Made by a program: the position numbers and the translations under genes. From assembly GCF_027595985.1 (NCBI RefSeq), contig NC_073312.1:12219995-12283994 (forward strand): a stretch of 64,000 nt of DNA, read 5' to 3'. Below are positions 33,815 to 44,036 of the stretch, piece by piece. The DNA is from Sorex araneus. Taxonomy: Eukaryota; Chordata; Mammalia; Eulipotyphla; Soricidae. The stretch's first letter is position 1. Every line of letters begins with the position of its first letter. The notes beneath the pieces were generated by a model. The model was not told the origin of the DNA and did no database searches. It saw only the letters and a list, made by a program, of their open reading frames with translations.

Positions 33815-33895
33815 TCCCAGGTAAGATCCCAGAGAACAGAGCCAGGAGTAAATCCCTGAGTACCATTGGGTGTATCCCCAAAACAAAACCAAAAT
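33815..33895 (+). mobile_element. SINE-A, 3' part
   Basis: CAGAGCCAGGAGTAAATCCC to GGGTGTATCCCCAAAAC. Lies opposite to the preceding copy. Both contain the 3' end, so they are two insertions rather than one inverted element. Confidence 0.7.
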
Positions 33896-34279
33896 ATCAC
33901 TCTCTCCTTGAAGGTGGTTGAGATCGCAGAGTGCTCTGAGCTCCGTTTCACCTTTGTGCCTCCTGGGCCAACACAGGTGGGTTTGTCTTCTGTGTCCAAT
34001 AACCCCAAAGCTTCTCCCCCCTCGCCTGGAAGCATCTACTGGGCTGAATAACTGAGAAACCTTTCGGGCGCTTCGAACATTCTCCCAGGGCACAGGAAGA
34101 AACAAATCAAATGATCTTAGGGAGCAATTTCTATTTCTAGTTCCCAGATATGAGCCAACCAACAGCATCAGCGCCTGCGGCAGCAAATTTAAAAGACAAG
34201 ATTGCCTTGGGGGTGGGGTGGGCGGGAGGTAGAGAAAGATCCTACAGGGGTTTCCGCGCAGGTTCGGTGTGCAGAGTCC

Positions 34280-34355
34280 TCAGCTGACCCCGAGCGCCCA
34301 ATAGGGCCCCTGGGCACCGCCAGGTGTGACCCCTGGGCCAAAACAGCTACGTGTG
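34280..34355 (+). repeat. SINE-A fragment
   Basis: CCCAATAGGGCCCCTGGGCA CCGCCAGGTGTGACCCC: a body piece only. Confidence 0.6.
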
Positions 34356-34380
34356 CTCCGAAACGAGGTTTCTTAGGAAG

Positions 34381-34550
34381 AGCCCAGACTAGGGGCTGGA
34401 GCGATAGGACAGCGGGGAGGGCGTCTGCAGGGTTCCATCCCAGGCATCCCATTATGGTCCCCCAAACACCGCCAGGAGTATTTCCTGAGTGCAGAGCCAG
34501 GCGGAACCCCTGTGCAAGCAAAAAGGAAAAAAAAACACATAGCCCAGACT
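34381..34550 (+). mobile_element. SINE-A with target duplication
   Basis: Element 34391-34540 between AGCCCAGACT copies (34381-34390 and 34541-34550). The head is intact (GGGGCTGGAGCGATAGGACA) and the B box is damaged by a deletion. It lies 230 bp inside intron 1 from the CpG island. Confidence 0.92.
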
Positions 34551-34914
34551 CTGAATTACCCAGAACGACCTGTCCCCGCCCCCAGGTGAAAGTCACCGCA
34601 TTAAGTCTTGGTCCAGGGACACCTGCATCTTCACCCTCCTCTCTGGGTGTGTGGGGGGAGGGGTGAACGCCAGCGCTTCCTTTGGCTGGGCATCTGCGGG
34701 AACCCAAAGCCCCCCGCCACCCCACCACCCCACCCCCGGCACAGACTGCAGAAAAATCGGGGTGCGCGTCCGGAGAGTGGTGGCGTCTTTGCGCACGCCG
34801 GCGCGCTGTCCCCTCCGCAGCAGTGTCCACGACCGACCAGGCCCGGGAGCCCCCGGCGGGGTCGCGCGCACAGGGGACAGCCCCGGGGCGGGCTGCGCGG
34901 GGCCGCGGCCGTAC

Positions 34915-35179
34915 CTGCCAGCAGCTTCTCCTTCAGCCGGTTCAGCAGCTCGGCCGACGTGGGCCCCTTGGGCTTGTGCACGGCGAACACGCCGCTCAGG
35001 GACAGCAGCTTCGTCGCCAGCGCGGCCTTGGAGACGCGGCCCTCGGCTGCCGCAGCCTTCGCAGACGCGTCGGCGCCCGTGGCTGCAGCCCCGGCTGCCG
35101 GGTCAAGGTCAGGAGCCGGGTCGGCTGGCAGAGACGACGATGACGACGATACCAGCGCCGCCGCCTCGGCTGCTGCCAT
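34915..35179 (-). CDS. TRUB1: TRUB1 exon 1 (start codon)
   Basis: Coding part of exon 1. The ATG at 35179-35177 sits in a good context (A at -3, G at +4). Residues 1-48 are Ala/Ser/Asp-rich low complexity, typical of the mammalian N terminus. From [10 protein letters not shown] the protein is strongly conserved, and [12 protein letters not shown] (64-75) is TruB motif I. The exon ends L-K-E-K-L-L-A plus one base, before donor GTACGG. An in-frame ATG 51 codons upstream (35332) lies inside the presumed promoter and is unlikely to be used. Confidence 0.96.
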
Positions 35180-35306
35180 GCTTTTACAGCCCGGGCCTGT
35201 GGGGGTTCCTGGAGGCGCACGCTGATGACGCCACCGGAGAGCGCCCGGACTATCCTTTCCCACGGTTAGAAACGGGGAGACCGAGCTGCGGGTCGCAAGG
35301 GATTGT

Positions 35307-35318
35307 GGGGATTGTAGT
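35307..35318 (-). promoter_or_regulatory. ZNF143/THAP11-type site
   Basis: Minus strand ACTACAATCCCC, the core of the ZNF143 (SBS, 'ACTACAANTCCC') element common in mammalian housekeeping promoters. It lies about 130 bp upstream of the TRUB1 ATG, with a half copy CACAATCCC right after it (35299-35307). Confidence 0.7.
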
Positions 35319-35379
35319 CTTAAGTGTCCCATCCCGTCCTCCTCAACCCCCCCCCCCTCCGCCACGAGGGCGGAGACTT

Positions 35380-35600
35380 TTTTTAATGAAAAAAAAATTT
35401 TATAAAGTTGCTCGCAATAATTTGTTACATCTAATCTTTCAACACCAAACACCACCATTATACTTTCCCACCACCATTATTTTGAATTTTCCCAACCACC
35501 ACCCAAGCCCACCCCAAATAGCGGGTCTTAATTTAGGTTGTATTGCTTTTTATGAGATCTCAAAAAATTGAGTTAAGACTCAACACTGTTCCTCTCCATG
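35380..35600 (-). mobile_element. L1 3' UTR, reverse
   Basis: The plus strand has an AAATTTTATAAAGTTGCTCG start, CACCACCATTATACTTTCCC and AACCACCACCCAAGCCC. Parallel to the copy at 41938. It lies just upstream of the TRUB1 promoter. Confidence 0.65.
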
Positions 35601-35649
35601 GCAATCTTTAGTGAAAGTGGAAAGATTTATACGATCTGAAGAGAAACCA

Positions 35650-35893
35650 GAGTCACTGTCATTACGTTGTTCATCGATTTGCTCGAGCGGGCACCAGTAA
35701 CATCTCCATTCGTCCCTGTCGTGTGCTAGTGTAGCCCGATGGCGTATTGGGGGCTCTTTCAGGATCAGGGGAATAACTACCGTCGTTGTTACTGTTTTTG
35801 GCATATCGAGTACGCCATGGATAGCTTGCCAGGCTGCCATGCAGGTGGGATACTCTCAGTAGCTTGCCAGGCTCTTGGAGAGGGACGGAGGCT
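35650..35893 (-). mobile_element. SINE-B, long form, head missing
   Basis: From AGTCACTGTCATTACGTTGT to GAGAGGGACGGAGG. It has the extra long-form segment (GGGGGCTCTTTCAGGATCAG GGGAATAAC) between GTTACTG... and the CCAAAAACAGTAACA-type part. Confidence 0.85.
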
Positions 35894-36820
35894 TTGGGGG
35901 CAGCCTCTAGTCACCTTTACAAGTGTTCTCAGTCTACCTAATGTAAGCTTTTGATCTCAAGGAGATCAACCTGAGGCCGCAGATGTCCCAGGTACTGCCC
36001 AGAGATGCAGGCAGATGTGTGTTTGTCAGTGTGCAGATCATTACAACATGCCAGTCGACCAAAAGCTTTCCATGAACAATTCGCTAAAAATGATCCCAAA
36101 AGGTTTCCTTACAAGAAAGTGAGTGAAAATTGTACCTCACCCTGGAGCCATTGAGCTCTTTTATAAGAGATTACTAGTATGTTCTTACAGGTTGAGTCTT
36201 GTGTGCTAATATTTTTTAAATTGATATTAGTTGCCTTCTACTTTACATCTTACCCGATACATGTGCTACTCTTGGTACATCAGTGATATAGAGTATGAGA
36301 TGTCGCTCCAAGAATTCTAAAATTTTAACTAAGATGATATGCCTGGAGTTAAAATTTTGGATAGTGACGGGGGTCTGGAAGCATCTCTGCAGGTTGTTGA
36401 TCTCTTGCGAGATTTATTTGTGTCTCTCAGACTTAGACTTCTGACCTGCAATAGTTTTTCTCCTATAACGCATCTCCTTTAAGTGAGGTGAGTACAGTGC
36501 TTCTGCTTCTGAAACTTGCAATTTCAGTCCTAAGCTGCCAAACCCAAACACCAAGTTTGTGTACATTTTTGAAGGGAAAGCTCTTGCACCCTTCTAGCTG
36601 CCCCCATATTAGAACTTCAAAGGACTCAGTGTTCCAGCATAGAAAACTTCAAATACTGACTTTGGCTATATTGGCTCACTGATGCATTCAATACTTGTAC
36701 TTTTGGATTCAAGATTTAGAATTTAGTTCTAGCTCAGATGAACTCTGTTACAGTATGGAACCCACTTCCCATGCTCACAGTGTACTCAGAGCTCGTATAA
36801 ATAAAACACTGATGGGTGGC
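35894..36820. other. Intergenic unique stretch
   Basis: Nothing recognised. Upstream of TRUB1. Confidence 0.4.
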
Positions 36821-36824
36821 CGGG

Positions 36825-37010
36825 GTTATGGGGGCCGGTGGGGGAGTCAGAGAGAAACAGGTAGTGGTGCTTGCCTTGCATGCACAGAACTGGGTTCAAC
36901 CCCCAACATCTCATATGGTCTCCTGAGCACCTCCATGAGTAACTCCTGAGTACAGAGTCAGAAGTTATCCCTGACCATTGCCGGGTATGGCCCCCAAACA
37001 AAACAAAATA
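36825..37010 (+). mobile_element. SINE-A, diverged
   Basis: GGTGCTTGCCTTGCATGCAC, CATCTCATATGGTCTCCTGA, GGGTATGGCCCCCAAAC. Confidence 0.82.
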
Positions 37011-37189
37011 AAATAAAACACCAGGAAATAAGAAATGGAAATGGTGCCTCTCATTCCCAAATAAAACCTTTATGGCAAGACAGTGCCAAATAATTTGGGG
37101 TCATTTCTCTGCATTTCTGCCAGTCTCCATCCTGTCTTTCTACTGTAATTCTTTATAATTCTAAGGGTTTCCTCTTGTTTTAATGAGTT

Positions 37190-37285
37190 GGGAAAAGTAA
37201 GAGAACCAGGAATGGTAAAGGACTTGACTTGTGGAGTGAGGACCTATGTTTGAAACCCAGCACTGAAAAGAAAAAAAAAGATAAA
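37190..37285 (+). repeat. Older tRNA-like SINE
   Basis: GGACTTGACTTGTGGAGTGA GGACC and TTGAAACCCAGCACTG with an A-rich end. Confidence 0.45.
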
Positions 37286-37329
37286 GGAGAATCATCAACA
37301 TTGTATTTTCAGCAATTATGTTGAGTTTA

Positions 37330-37676
37330 TTGCCTAGGTGGACATGGAGAGCATCATGCTGAGTGAAATGAGTCAGAAAGAGAGGGACAGATATGGAAGG
37401 GCTGTACTCATTTTTGGTATATTATATATATATATGTATATATATGACTAATATCCGTGACCAGGGATAAAGGGGGTTAGGAGGAGTGGTCAGTGGTTGG
37501 AATCAACCACAAGTGTGTGGGGCACAGAGGTTAGGTAAGAGAGAGATAGAGAAGGGAACAGTATGACAATAATAGCTGGAAATTATCACACTGGACAAGA
37601 ACAAAGTGTTAAAAGTAGGTAAAGGGACATGCCTGATGATCTCTCAGTATCTGTATTATAAACCACGATGTGAAAA

Positions 37677-37741
<65 letters not shown>

Positions 37742-37930
37742 GCCTGCCATTGAGGCAGGCTGGGGATTGTGGTCAGAGGGTGATGGGAGGGAACCTGGGG
37801 ACACTGGTGCTAGGAAGTGTACCCTGGTGGAGGGATGGGTGTTGGAATATAGTATGACTGAAACCTAATCATGAACCCCTTTGTAAGGGCCTATCTCATC
37901 GTGTTTCAATTTTTAAAAATCCTTAAAAAA
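37330..37930 (+). mobile_element. L1 LINE 3' end with 3' UTR
   Basis: CATGCTGAGTGAAATGAGTC AGAAAGAGAG, the L1 3' hallmark, continues through the UTR with GGGACACTGGTGCTAGGAAG, GTATGACTGAAACCTAATCA, and an A-run. Contains (TA)n near 37423 and the (GA)n listed next. Confidence 0.85.
37679..37740. repeat. (GA)n microsatellite
   Basis: About 30 GA units inside the L1 3' UTR. Confidence 0.95.
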
Positions 37931-38027
37931 AAAAGAAAGTAAAGCTGAATTTAAATGAATTTTTCCAGGGATGAGGATAAAGTTCTAAAACATCGATGCT
38001 AAAAGATGAATTTTAGGGAAATCATAG

Positions 38028-38500
38028 TGTTGTGCCCAAGTTTCAGAAGCCCAGTCTCAGAGAGACCAAGTCCACACACGGTAATGCCAAAGCAAAGGAA
38101 CTTTATTACTAGCCCGAGCCAGCGCTAGCTGAAGCTAGGGTCCAAGTCTCATCCAATGCAGCGGAGTCTTGACAAGGACCGCAACTCCAAATCACAAGCA
38201 GTTTATATAGGGTTCGGAGTTAAGGAGCAATTTATACTGATCTATTTTTATCATTGGCTTTATTACAATGCTGGTCTGCAATAGGCAATGGTTAGCAACA
38301 GTTTCTAAGGAGGGGACAGTGACCCTTCACGACTGGCCAGACCCAACTGCCCCATTCCTTATCTTGGCAAATTACTCAACTGGGAGTTTTCCGGAAACTG
38401 CAAGTCCTGCTCTGGGGAAACAGAAACTGAGGCCTAGTTGAGACTCAATGTTAGCTCCAACTTATCATGACTTCTGAGGAGCCAGCTTTTGGGCCTCACA
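38028..38500 (-). mobile_element. Solo LTR of an endogenous retrovirus
   Basis: A 473-bp block with TG...CA ends. In reverse it starts TGTGAGGCCCAAAAGC and ends GGGCACAACA. TATA box CCTATATAAACTG lies at about 38200-38213 (reverse) and AATAAA at 38102-38107 (reverse), 95-100 bp downstream of the TATA box, as expected for U3-R-U5. Flanks CATAG and GTAGA give only an imperfect 4-bp duplication. There is no internal sequence, so it is a solo LTR. Confidence 0.8.
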
Positions 38501-38582
38501 GTAGAAAACACAGCTTGGAATTGACATCAGCGGAGGATCCCCAAGGAAGATCAAAACCAGCGAAGTTCCCGGCAGCCTGGTT

Positions 38583-38790
38583 AAAGGCATCTGTCAAAGG
38601 GCTGGAGTGATAGCACAGCGGGTAGGGCATTTGCCTTGCACGTGGCTGACCCAGGTTCGATTCCCAGCATCCCATAGGGTCCCCTGAGCACCACCAGGGG
38701 TAATTCCTGAGTGCAGAGCCAGGAGTAACCCCTGTGCATTGCCAGGTGTGACCCAAAAAGCAAAAAAAAAAAAAAAAAGGCATTTGTCAA
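38583..38790 (+). mobile_element. SINE-A, near-consensus with target duplication
   Basis: Element 38598-38775 is one of the best preserved here. AAAGGCATCTGTCAA (38583-38597) and AAAGGCATTTGTCAA (38776-38790) flank it, with one mismatch. Ends GACCCAAAAAGC plus a 15-20 A run. Confidence 0.95.
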
Positions 38791-39420
38791 GCCACACCTG
38801 AGTGCCCCATGATCTGTTAGACTAGGAGGTTCATTCCTGGACCCCCAGATTTGATTTGTAGGCGAGGGCCAAGTTATGCCCTGGGCAGGAATAGGAAAAC
38901 AGACAAAACTCAAAGAAGATCTTCCCAAAGGATCATAGGAATGTGGTGTTTTATTTCAATATTTTAAAAAGCCAAATGATTGGGTCAAATTCAACTTTTT
39001 ATTCATATACTTATTTTTATTATTAAAAATAAATATTATTAAAAATAAGTACATGATGGCAGTATTATCAACATTTATGATTTTGAAGTTCACAGTTACT
39101 CTACCTGACCACCATCAGAGCACAGGTCTTGGTATGTTAAAGGGTTTCTATCAATTCCAGGGAACATAAGCAAGAAGAACTTGCCCAAGCAAGGATTCTT
39201 ATTGGGTAGAGATTTTTCAGCTTTGGAACCAAGTCATGAGGTGTGCATGGAACTGTCCTGGCATCATCTATGTGAGGGGAGGCAGGGTAATGGTGAGTTT
39301 ATCACAATCATATCACAATGCAGCAAATGTGCAGGTCGCAGGCCAGTCTCTGTCAGTTTTAGTCTCTAACAGGTCCAGCCAGATTACTCACATAACTTCT
39401 GTATTGGTGGGCCAAGGTCG
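38791..39420. other. Intergenic unique stretch
   Basis: Nothing recognised. A short AT-rich imperfect inverted repeat (TTATTTTTATTATTAAAAAT AAAT) lies near 39012. Confidence 0.4.
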
Positions 39421-39424
39421 CAGG

Positions 39425-39588
39425 GGTGGGAAGTCACATCCAGCAATGCTCAGGGGTTACTTCTGGCTCTGCACTCAAGAATTACTCCTGGTGGTGCTCG
39501 GAAGACCATATGGGATGTTGGGGTCGAACCTAGGTCAGCCATGTGCAAGGCAACTGCCCTCCTCATTGAATTGTCTCTCCAGACCCAC
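39425..39588 (-). mobile_element. SINE-A, moderately diverged
   Basis: CACATCCAGCAATGCTCAGG, GGTCGAACCTAGGTCAGCCA, GAATTGTCTCTCCAGACCCA. Confidence 0.85.
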
Positions 39589-39923
39589 TTTTGTGTTTTT
39601 GTGGCAGGCGAATGGTGCCAGAGACTTGGTCCAAGGATGGCGTGAGAGGAGCCAGATGGCAGCATCTAACCTCGCGAGCCACCTCAGAATCCACCTGGAG
39701 CATAAAGCTGGCCTGGTTCCAACTTTAAACCGCAGGTGCAGGCCTCCGTGGCATATATAAATATGAAGTGGTAGCAAAGCAGTGAATTCAATCTTGGCAG
39801 CAATAATGGAATGACCAGGTCTAGAGAATATGGGAGGTGTCACTGACAACTTGTAACACAGTTATTTCTAGGTATTATCTCATGTGGCAGGAGTTTACCC
39901 TGTCTCAAAGATGTCTTGTTCTG

Positions 39924-40130
<207 letters not shown>

Positions 40131-41935
40131 TTTCTCCTTCCATAAGAAGGTAATCTGAGAACAAACTTCAGGAAGACATAAGCTTGAACCAAATAAAACT
40201 ACTGCTGTGTAGGTCCAAACATTTAAATATCCACCATTTCCATCCATTTCCATCTGTATTGCCACGTGATTGGCAGTTTAAAGCATCACTTCTCTCTTGG
40301 TACTTGCATGTAAAGCCGGAAATCCAACAGACAGCAGCACAGATTGGGAAAGGGAGATACTCAGAACATGAAAACATTCTGAGCTTGCCAAATCACCCCA
40401 AACCCGACCTGCATTTTTTTGATGATTTGTTCCGTTAAGCTCTACCAATTCCTCTTACTATCATAGTCGACTCAGTCCATTTGAATAAATTAATGTTCTT
40501 ATCTCAGATTACTCACTTGGCAGTAAGAGTGAGCTGACCTGCCAGTGCCTGAGCTGGCTCATATGACCTCTCCGTAAAAATAAAAAAAACTATTTTCACA
40601 ATACTGAGCAAAATCAGCATGTGCTTCCTTCCTCAGTAGAGGACAGGCTGAATAAATGTGAAAATGTAAAGGGCAAAGAGGAGGAAGGCTTGGGTGTGAG
40701 GCAGAATAACCGGGATGATAAAGATGTTTTGCAATGTATAAAATAATAATACTTTACATATTTTGGATTATTTTGGTCCTTGGAAAGATCCTTGAAATTA
40801 TCCCTGTCCTCTCAGTTCATACAAGGGACTTAATTAACATTTATACACAGGCAGACATAGTTTTGGAGACAAACAATTGTACAAAATTATAGCTATCAAA
40901 TTTCATTAAATGGAAATTTTAATATAAATATTTACAAAGAAATATAAGTTCACATGTGAGCATATATGTTATGTCACATTGCAAATATAGTAGGAATCCA
41001 CTACTCCAGTAATCAATACTAACAAAATTAACAGTAAGCGGATGGTGTTTTATGTTATTTAAAGTCATTTTTTCACTGTTATAGCAAATGCTTACTGTGC
41101 AGTGCTCTATAATGAGTACATGAATAACTTTCCCGTTGACCATACTGTAAGCTAGGTCTTTTTATGCAGCTTTGAGAAAGTGTTATCCACGTCAGTTTTT
41201 AAGTAGACTCTGAGGATTTGGAATATTTAGAGCCATTCTACATTCACATCCCAAAGATAATGTATAAATTGTCTTCATTGATTAATCTATGCTATCATAA
41301 GCTGGGGAAATGTGGTCCTGTGACTTCAGTTTGCTTTAAACATTGAATAATGTTCTCCACTTGAGAAAGGGTTTAGGGCTGCACGCAGGCAAAGTTGATG
41401 GATGTTCCCCATTACCAGGTTGAATGAAAAGACTCTTATTTAGCATGGACCGTGGCTCCAGGCTAGGAGGGGAAGAAGGCTTTGCCCCTTCTGTCATCTT
41501 TTATCTCAGAATTCCTCAAGGCTTCAACCTTTCCTATTATCACTTAATTGAATTTAGAAAATCATGATCTTTCTTTTAAATATTTTACAGGTTTTTAAAT
41601 GTAAGATTGATTTTTTTTTTCTGGAAGGAGTTTAGTGCCATTTTTCCTAATCTGTAGTTTGGCATCTATTTCACAATTTCAGAAACATCTGAATTTTTGG
41701 CCAAGTTAGAAAATAAAAATGTTTTCATTATTGATGCCAAAGCTTAGTTACATAAGTTTCTTGATTGTGAAGTTACACTACACTCAGCTTGAAATCTCGT
41801 GAGTCCTGTCATTAGTCTTAAGTATGGAAAATGTTTCAGAAAAAGCAAAGCTTAAGCATTAAATCCTAAAATCATTTTCATCTATCTGATGTCAAACTAC
41901 TTATGTATGTATTACATGATTATTACTTTATAGAC
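40131..41935. other. Intergenic repeat-poor, AT-rich stretch
   Basis: About 1.8 kb without a recognisable SINE, L1 or LTR, and no gene-like frame. Could contain old conserved noncoding DNA. Confidence 0.4.
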
Positions 41936-41937
41936 CT

Positions 41938-42120
41938 TTTTCCCCAATTTTATTTTATTTTTATAAAGTTGTTTACAATAATTTATTACATTCACTATTC
42001 CAACACCTTCCCACCACCTAACACCTTCCCACCACCATTATTTCAAATTTTCCTCACCACCACCCAATCCTGCCCCCAAAGCAGGTCCTAAATAAAATAA
42101 TTTCTACTTTATTGGCCTTT
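41938..42120 (-). mobile_element. L1 3' UTR, reverse
   Basis: TTTTATAAAGTTGTTTACAA at the left, (CCACCA)-rich part with a direct repeat CACCTTCCCACCAC, and CAAAGCAGGTCCTAAATAAA. Confidence 0.68.
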
Positions 42121-42127
42121 AAAATAG

Positions 42128-42302
42128 GAATTAGAGGCTGGAGAAATAGTCTAGGAGGTAAGGCACTTGCCTTGCATGATGCTGACCCCACCCCCCAGTT
42201 CAATCCCCGGCACCAAATATGGTCCCCTGAACACTACTGGGTCTACACTGGGTGACTCCTGAGCACAGTCAGGAATAGCCCCTGATCACCACTGGGTGTG
42301 TG
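42128..42302 (+). mobile_element. SINE-A, diverged
   Basis: GAGGCTGGAGAAATAGTCTA, CCTTGCATGATGCTGACC, TATGGTCCCCTGAACACTAC, ending GATCACCACTGGGTGTG. Confidence 0.83.
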
Positions 42303-42553
42303 TCCACTGCCAGCATTATTAACTTCAGGGAGTGAACATTATTCAATGTTTAAAGTGGTTCTGGACTGCAAAACAAGGAGGGGAAAATGTTGGGGAAGAA
42401 AACCCAGAATGCTGGGGCCCCCCCAGATGGAGAGCCGCCCCTGGGCAGATCTCCTAGGAGAATTTCCCCTGAAGGAAGAGCTGAATGTTCAACCAAACCC
42501 ATGTTTATATTTATGTTCAACCAAACCATGTTTATATATATGTATATACGAGT

Positions 42554-42806
42554 GGGCTGGAGCGATAGCACAGTGGTTGGGCTTTCGCCTTTGACGCGGC
42601 CGACCCGAGTTTGATTCCTCCGCCCCTCTCCGAGAGCCCGACAAGCTACCAAGAGTAACGAGTCCATGCGGCAGAGCCTGGCAAGCTACCCCGTGCGTAT
42701 TGGATATGCCAAAAACAGTAACAATAAGTCTCTCAATGAGAGACGTTACTGGTGCCCGCTTGAACAAATTGATGAGCAACGGGATGACAGTGACAGTGAC
42801 AGTGAC
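42554..42806 (+). mobile_element. SINE-B, full length, short form
   Basis: Full head (GGGCTGGAGCGATAGCACAG), body, the palindrome GTCTCTCAATGAGAGAC at 42727-42743 in the place of the long-form segment, GTTACTGGTGCC, and (CAGTGA)4 at the end. No poly-A. Confidence 0.93.
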
Positions 42807-42828
42807 CTCTCTGACAGCATGTCATGAT

Positions 42829-42860
42829 ATATATACATATATATACATATATATATATAT
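42829..42860. repeat. (TA)n with TACATA
   Basis: Alternating TA-rich run between the two SINEs. Probably the degenerate tail side of the following SINE-A. Confidence 0.85.
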
Positions 42861-43026
42861 GTGCTTTTTGGGTCACACCCGGTGATGCACAGGGGTTACT
42901 CCTGGCTCTGTACTCAGGAATTACCCCTGGTGTTGTTCAGGGGACCATATGGGATGCTGGGAATTGAACCCCGGTTGGCTGCGTGCAAGGCAAACGCCCT
43001 ACCTGCTGTGCTATCGCTCCAGCCCC
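42861..43026 (-). mobile_element. SINE-A, near-consensus
   Basis: GTGCTTTTTGGGTCACACCC to TGTGCTATCGCTCCAGCCCC. High CpG retention suggests a young copy. Its left side is (TA)n instead of poly-T. Confidence 0.93.
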
Positions 43027-43169
43027 ACCCATGTTTATATTTATGTTCAACCAAAACCACGTTCAGTTCATTCCTATCCCCCTACCCTTATGCTTTTCCT
43101 ATGTAAGCCCTGACTGATCTCAGTAAAGAATGTTGCCAGCCATCAGCCTGTGACCCATTCTGCCATCCG

Positions 43170-44036
43170 TCAGCCAGGGGAATGTATATCAGCGCCAAAC
43201 ACACCAGGGGACCTGGTCAGCACCAGGATGGTGACAGAGACAACTGATCTGAACAGGGGCGCCTCAGAACTCAGACACACCTCCTGCCAAATAACAAAAT
43301 AAATAATAGGAATTATAAGAATAAACATGATCCATACCCCACATCTTATATCCAAAATATTGTGGGTTTTTTTTTTTAAGTCAACCTTGTACTTGGAACA
43401 AATGTTTCCAAAAAACCAGTTTCAGGAGGCCAGAGGAGCTAAAGAGAAAGTCCAGCGAGCTTCTGCTCATTGTGGGCCACTTACCCTGCCAGGCCCACCG
43501 CGCAGCTGCCGGGCTCCAGCTGTCCTTCTGGTGATGCTCACGGCCTCCGGGCTCGGCCCCGCCAGCCTGGGCCACCAGCCACGTGGGTCTGGATGAGATT
43601 TTTATTCTTTTGGATTGTAGCAAAGGGATGTGACTGGCCTCAACTTAGAGGCTAGGATCTTTTCACAAGAAAGAATTTGGGGATGAGAGAACATGGTCAG
43701 AAGGGAAGAGGAATTATTGAGGTCCGAGGACACATGCACCCAAGGCGGAGGAGCAGGAGCTCCCGGGAGAGATGCGACTGTTGGGCTTTCGGGTAGGGAC
43801 TTTATCAGGTGAGTTCAACAAGACACTCAATATTCATGGAAGGGTTGGACTAGTACAGCATGGTCTGGACAGTGCTGTTTGCCCCTTAGTGAAAGGAGGA
43901 CTAAGATCAAGATCTGGAGCCTCTTCATTGCGTATGTACCAGTAACGGATAAGAACTACTTCTGAATTCATTTATTATGGTGGGATATGGTAACCAGAAT
44001 CATCATAAGAAACTTGGTTCTGGGTATTCCTCTCCT
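43170..44036. other. Intergenic unique stretch
   Basis: Nothing recognised. A moderately GC-rich patch at 43470-43600 has no supported coding frame. Confidence 0.4.

Larger units (their letters stand above)
1..35318 (-). other. TRUB1: TRUB1 gene, 5' part (promoter and exons 1-5)
   Basis: TRUB1 is a TruB-family pseudouridine synthase. Family knowledge: it makes psi55 in the T-loop of tRNAs, modifies mRNAs at a GUUCNANNC motif in a stem-loop, and has been linked to let-7 maturation. Five exons are visible, in order from right to left, with coding nt 265, 99, 56, 82 and 73. Their phases (1, 1, 0, 1, 2) are mutually consistent. Introns are about 3.9, 9.4, 8.8 and 11.5 kb. The visible frame encodes 191 residues plus two bases of codon 192. 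The human protein is about 349 residues as I recall, so roughly 45% of the coding sequence lies left of position 1. All introns carry many SINEs. Confidence 0.95.
34780..35320 (-). promoter_or_regulatory. TRUB1: TRUB1 CpG-island promoter
   Basis: Dense CpG dinucleotides run from about 34780 through exon 1 to about 35300, in contrast to the CpG-poor flanks. On the minus strand there is no TATA box upstream of the start codon. Upstream elements include a ZNF143-type site and GGTGGCGTCATC (35226-35237), a half-CRE-like TGACG on the plus strand. The organisation suits a housekeeping gene. Transcription probably starts between about 35190 and 35300. That is inference. Confidence 0.85.
42388..43168 (+). 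mobile_element. Possible LTR interrupted by two SINEs
   Basis: Starts TGTTGGGGAAGAAAACCC and, after the two SINEs are removed, continues to CTCAGTAAAGAATGTTGCC (AGTAAA as possible polyadenylation variant at 43122) and CCATCCGTCA. It contains tandem copies of a TGTTCAACCAAACCCATG TT... unit. Weak evidence. Confidence 0.3.

Noticed and set aside
33662..33895. A second 5'-inverted SINE
   Set aside because: Both parts contain the 3' end of SINE-A and no shared target duplication was seen, so two insertions explain it.
35179..35332. In-frame upstream ATG extending TRUB1 by 51 codons
   Set aside because: It lies within the presumed promoter at the ZNF143 site. The downstream ATG matches the known mammalian N terminus.
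34651..35571. 306-codon plus-strand frame over the CpG island
   Set aside because: It is antisense to TRUB1 exon 1 and its promoter. Open because of high GC. No family likeness.
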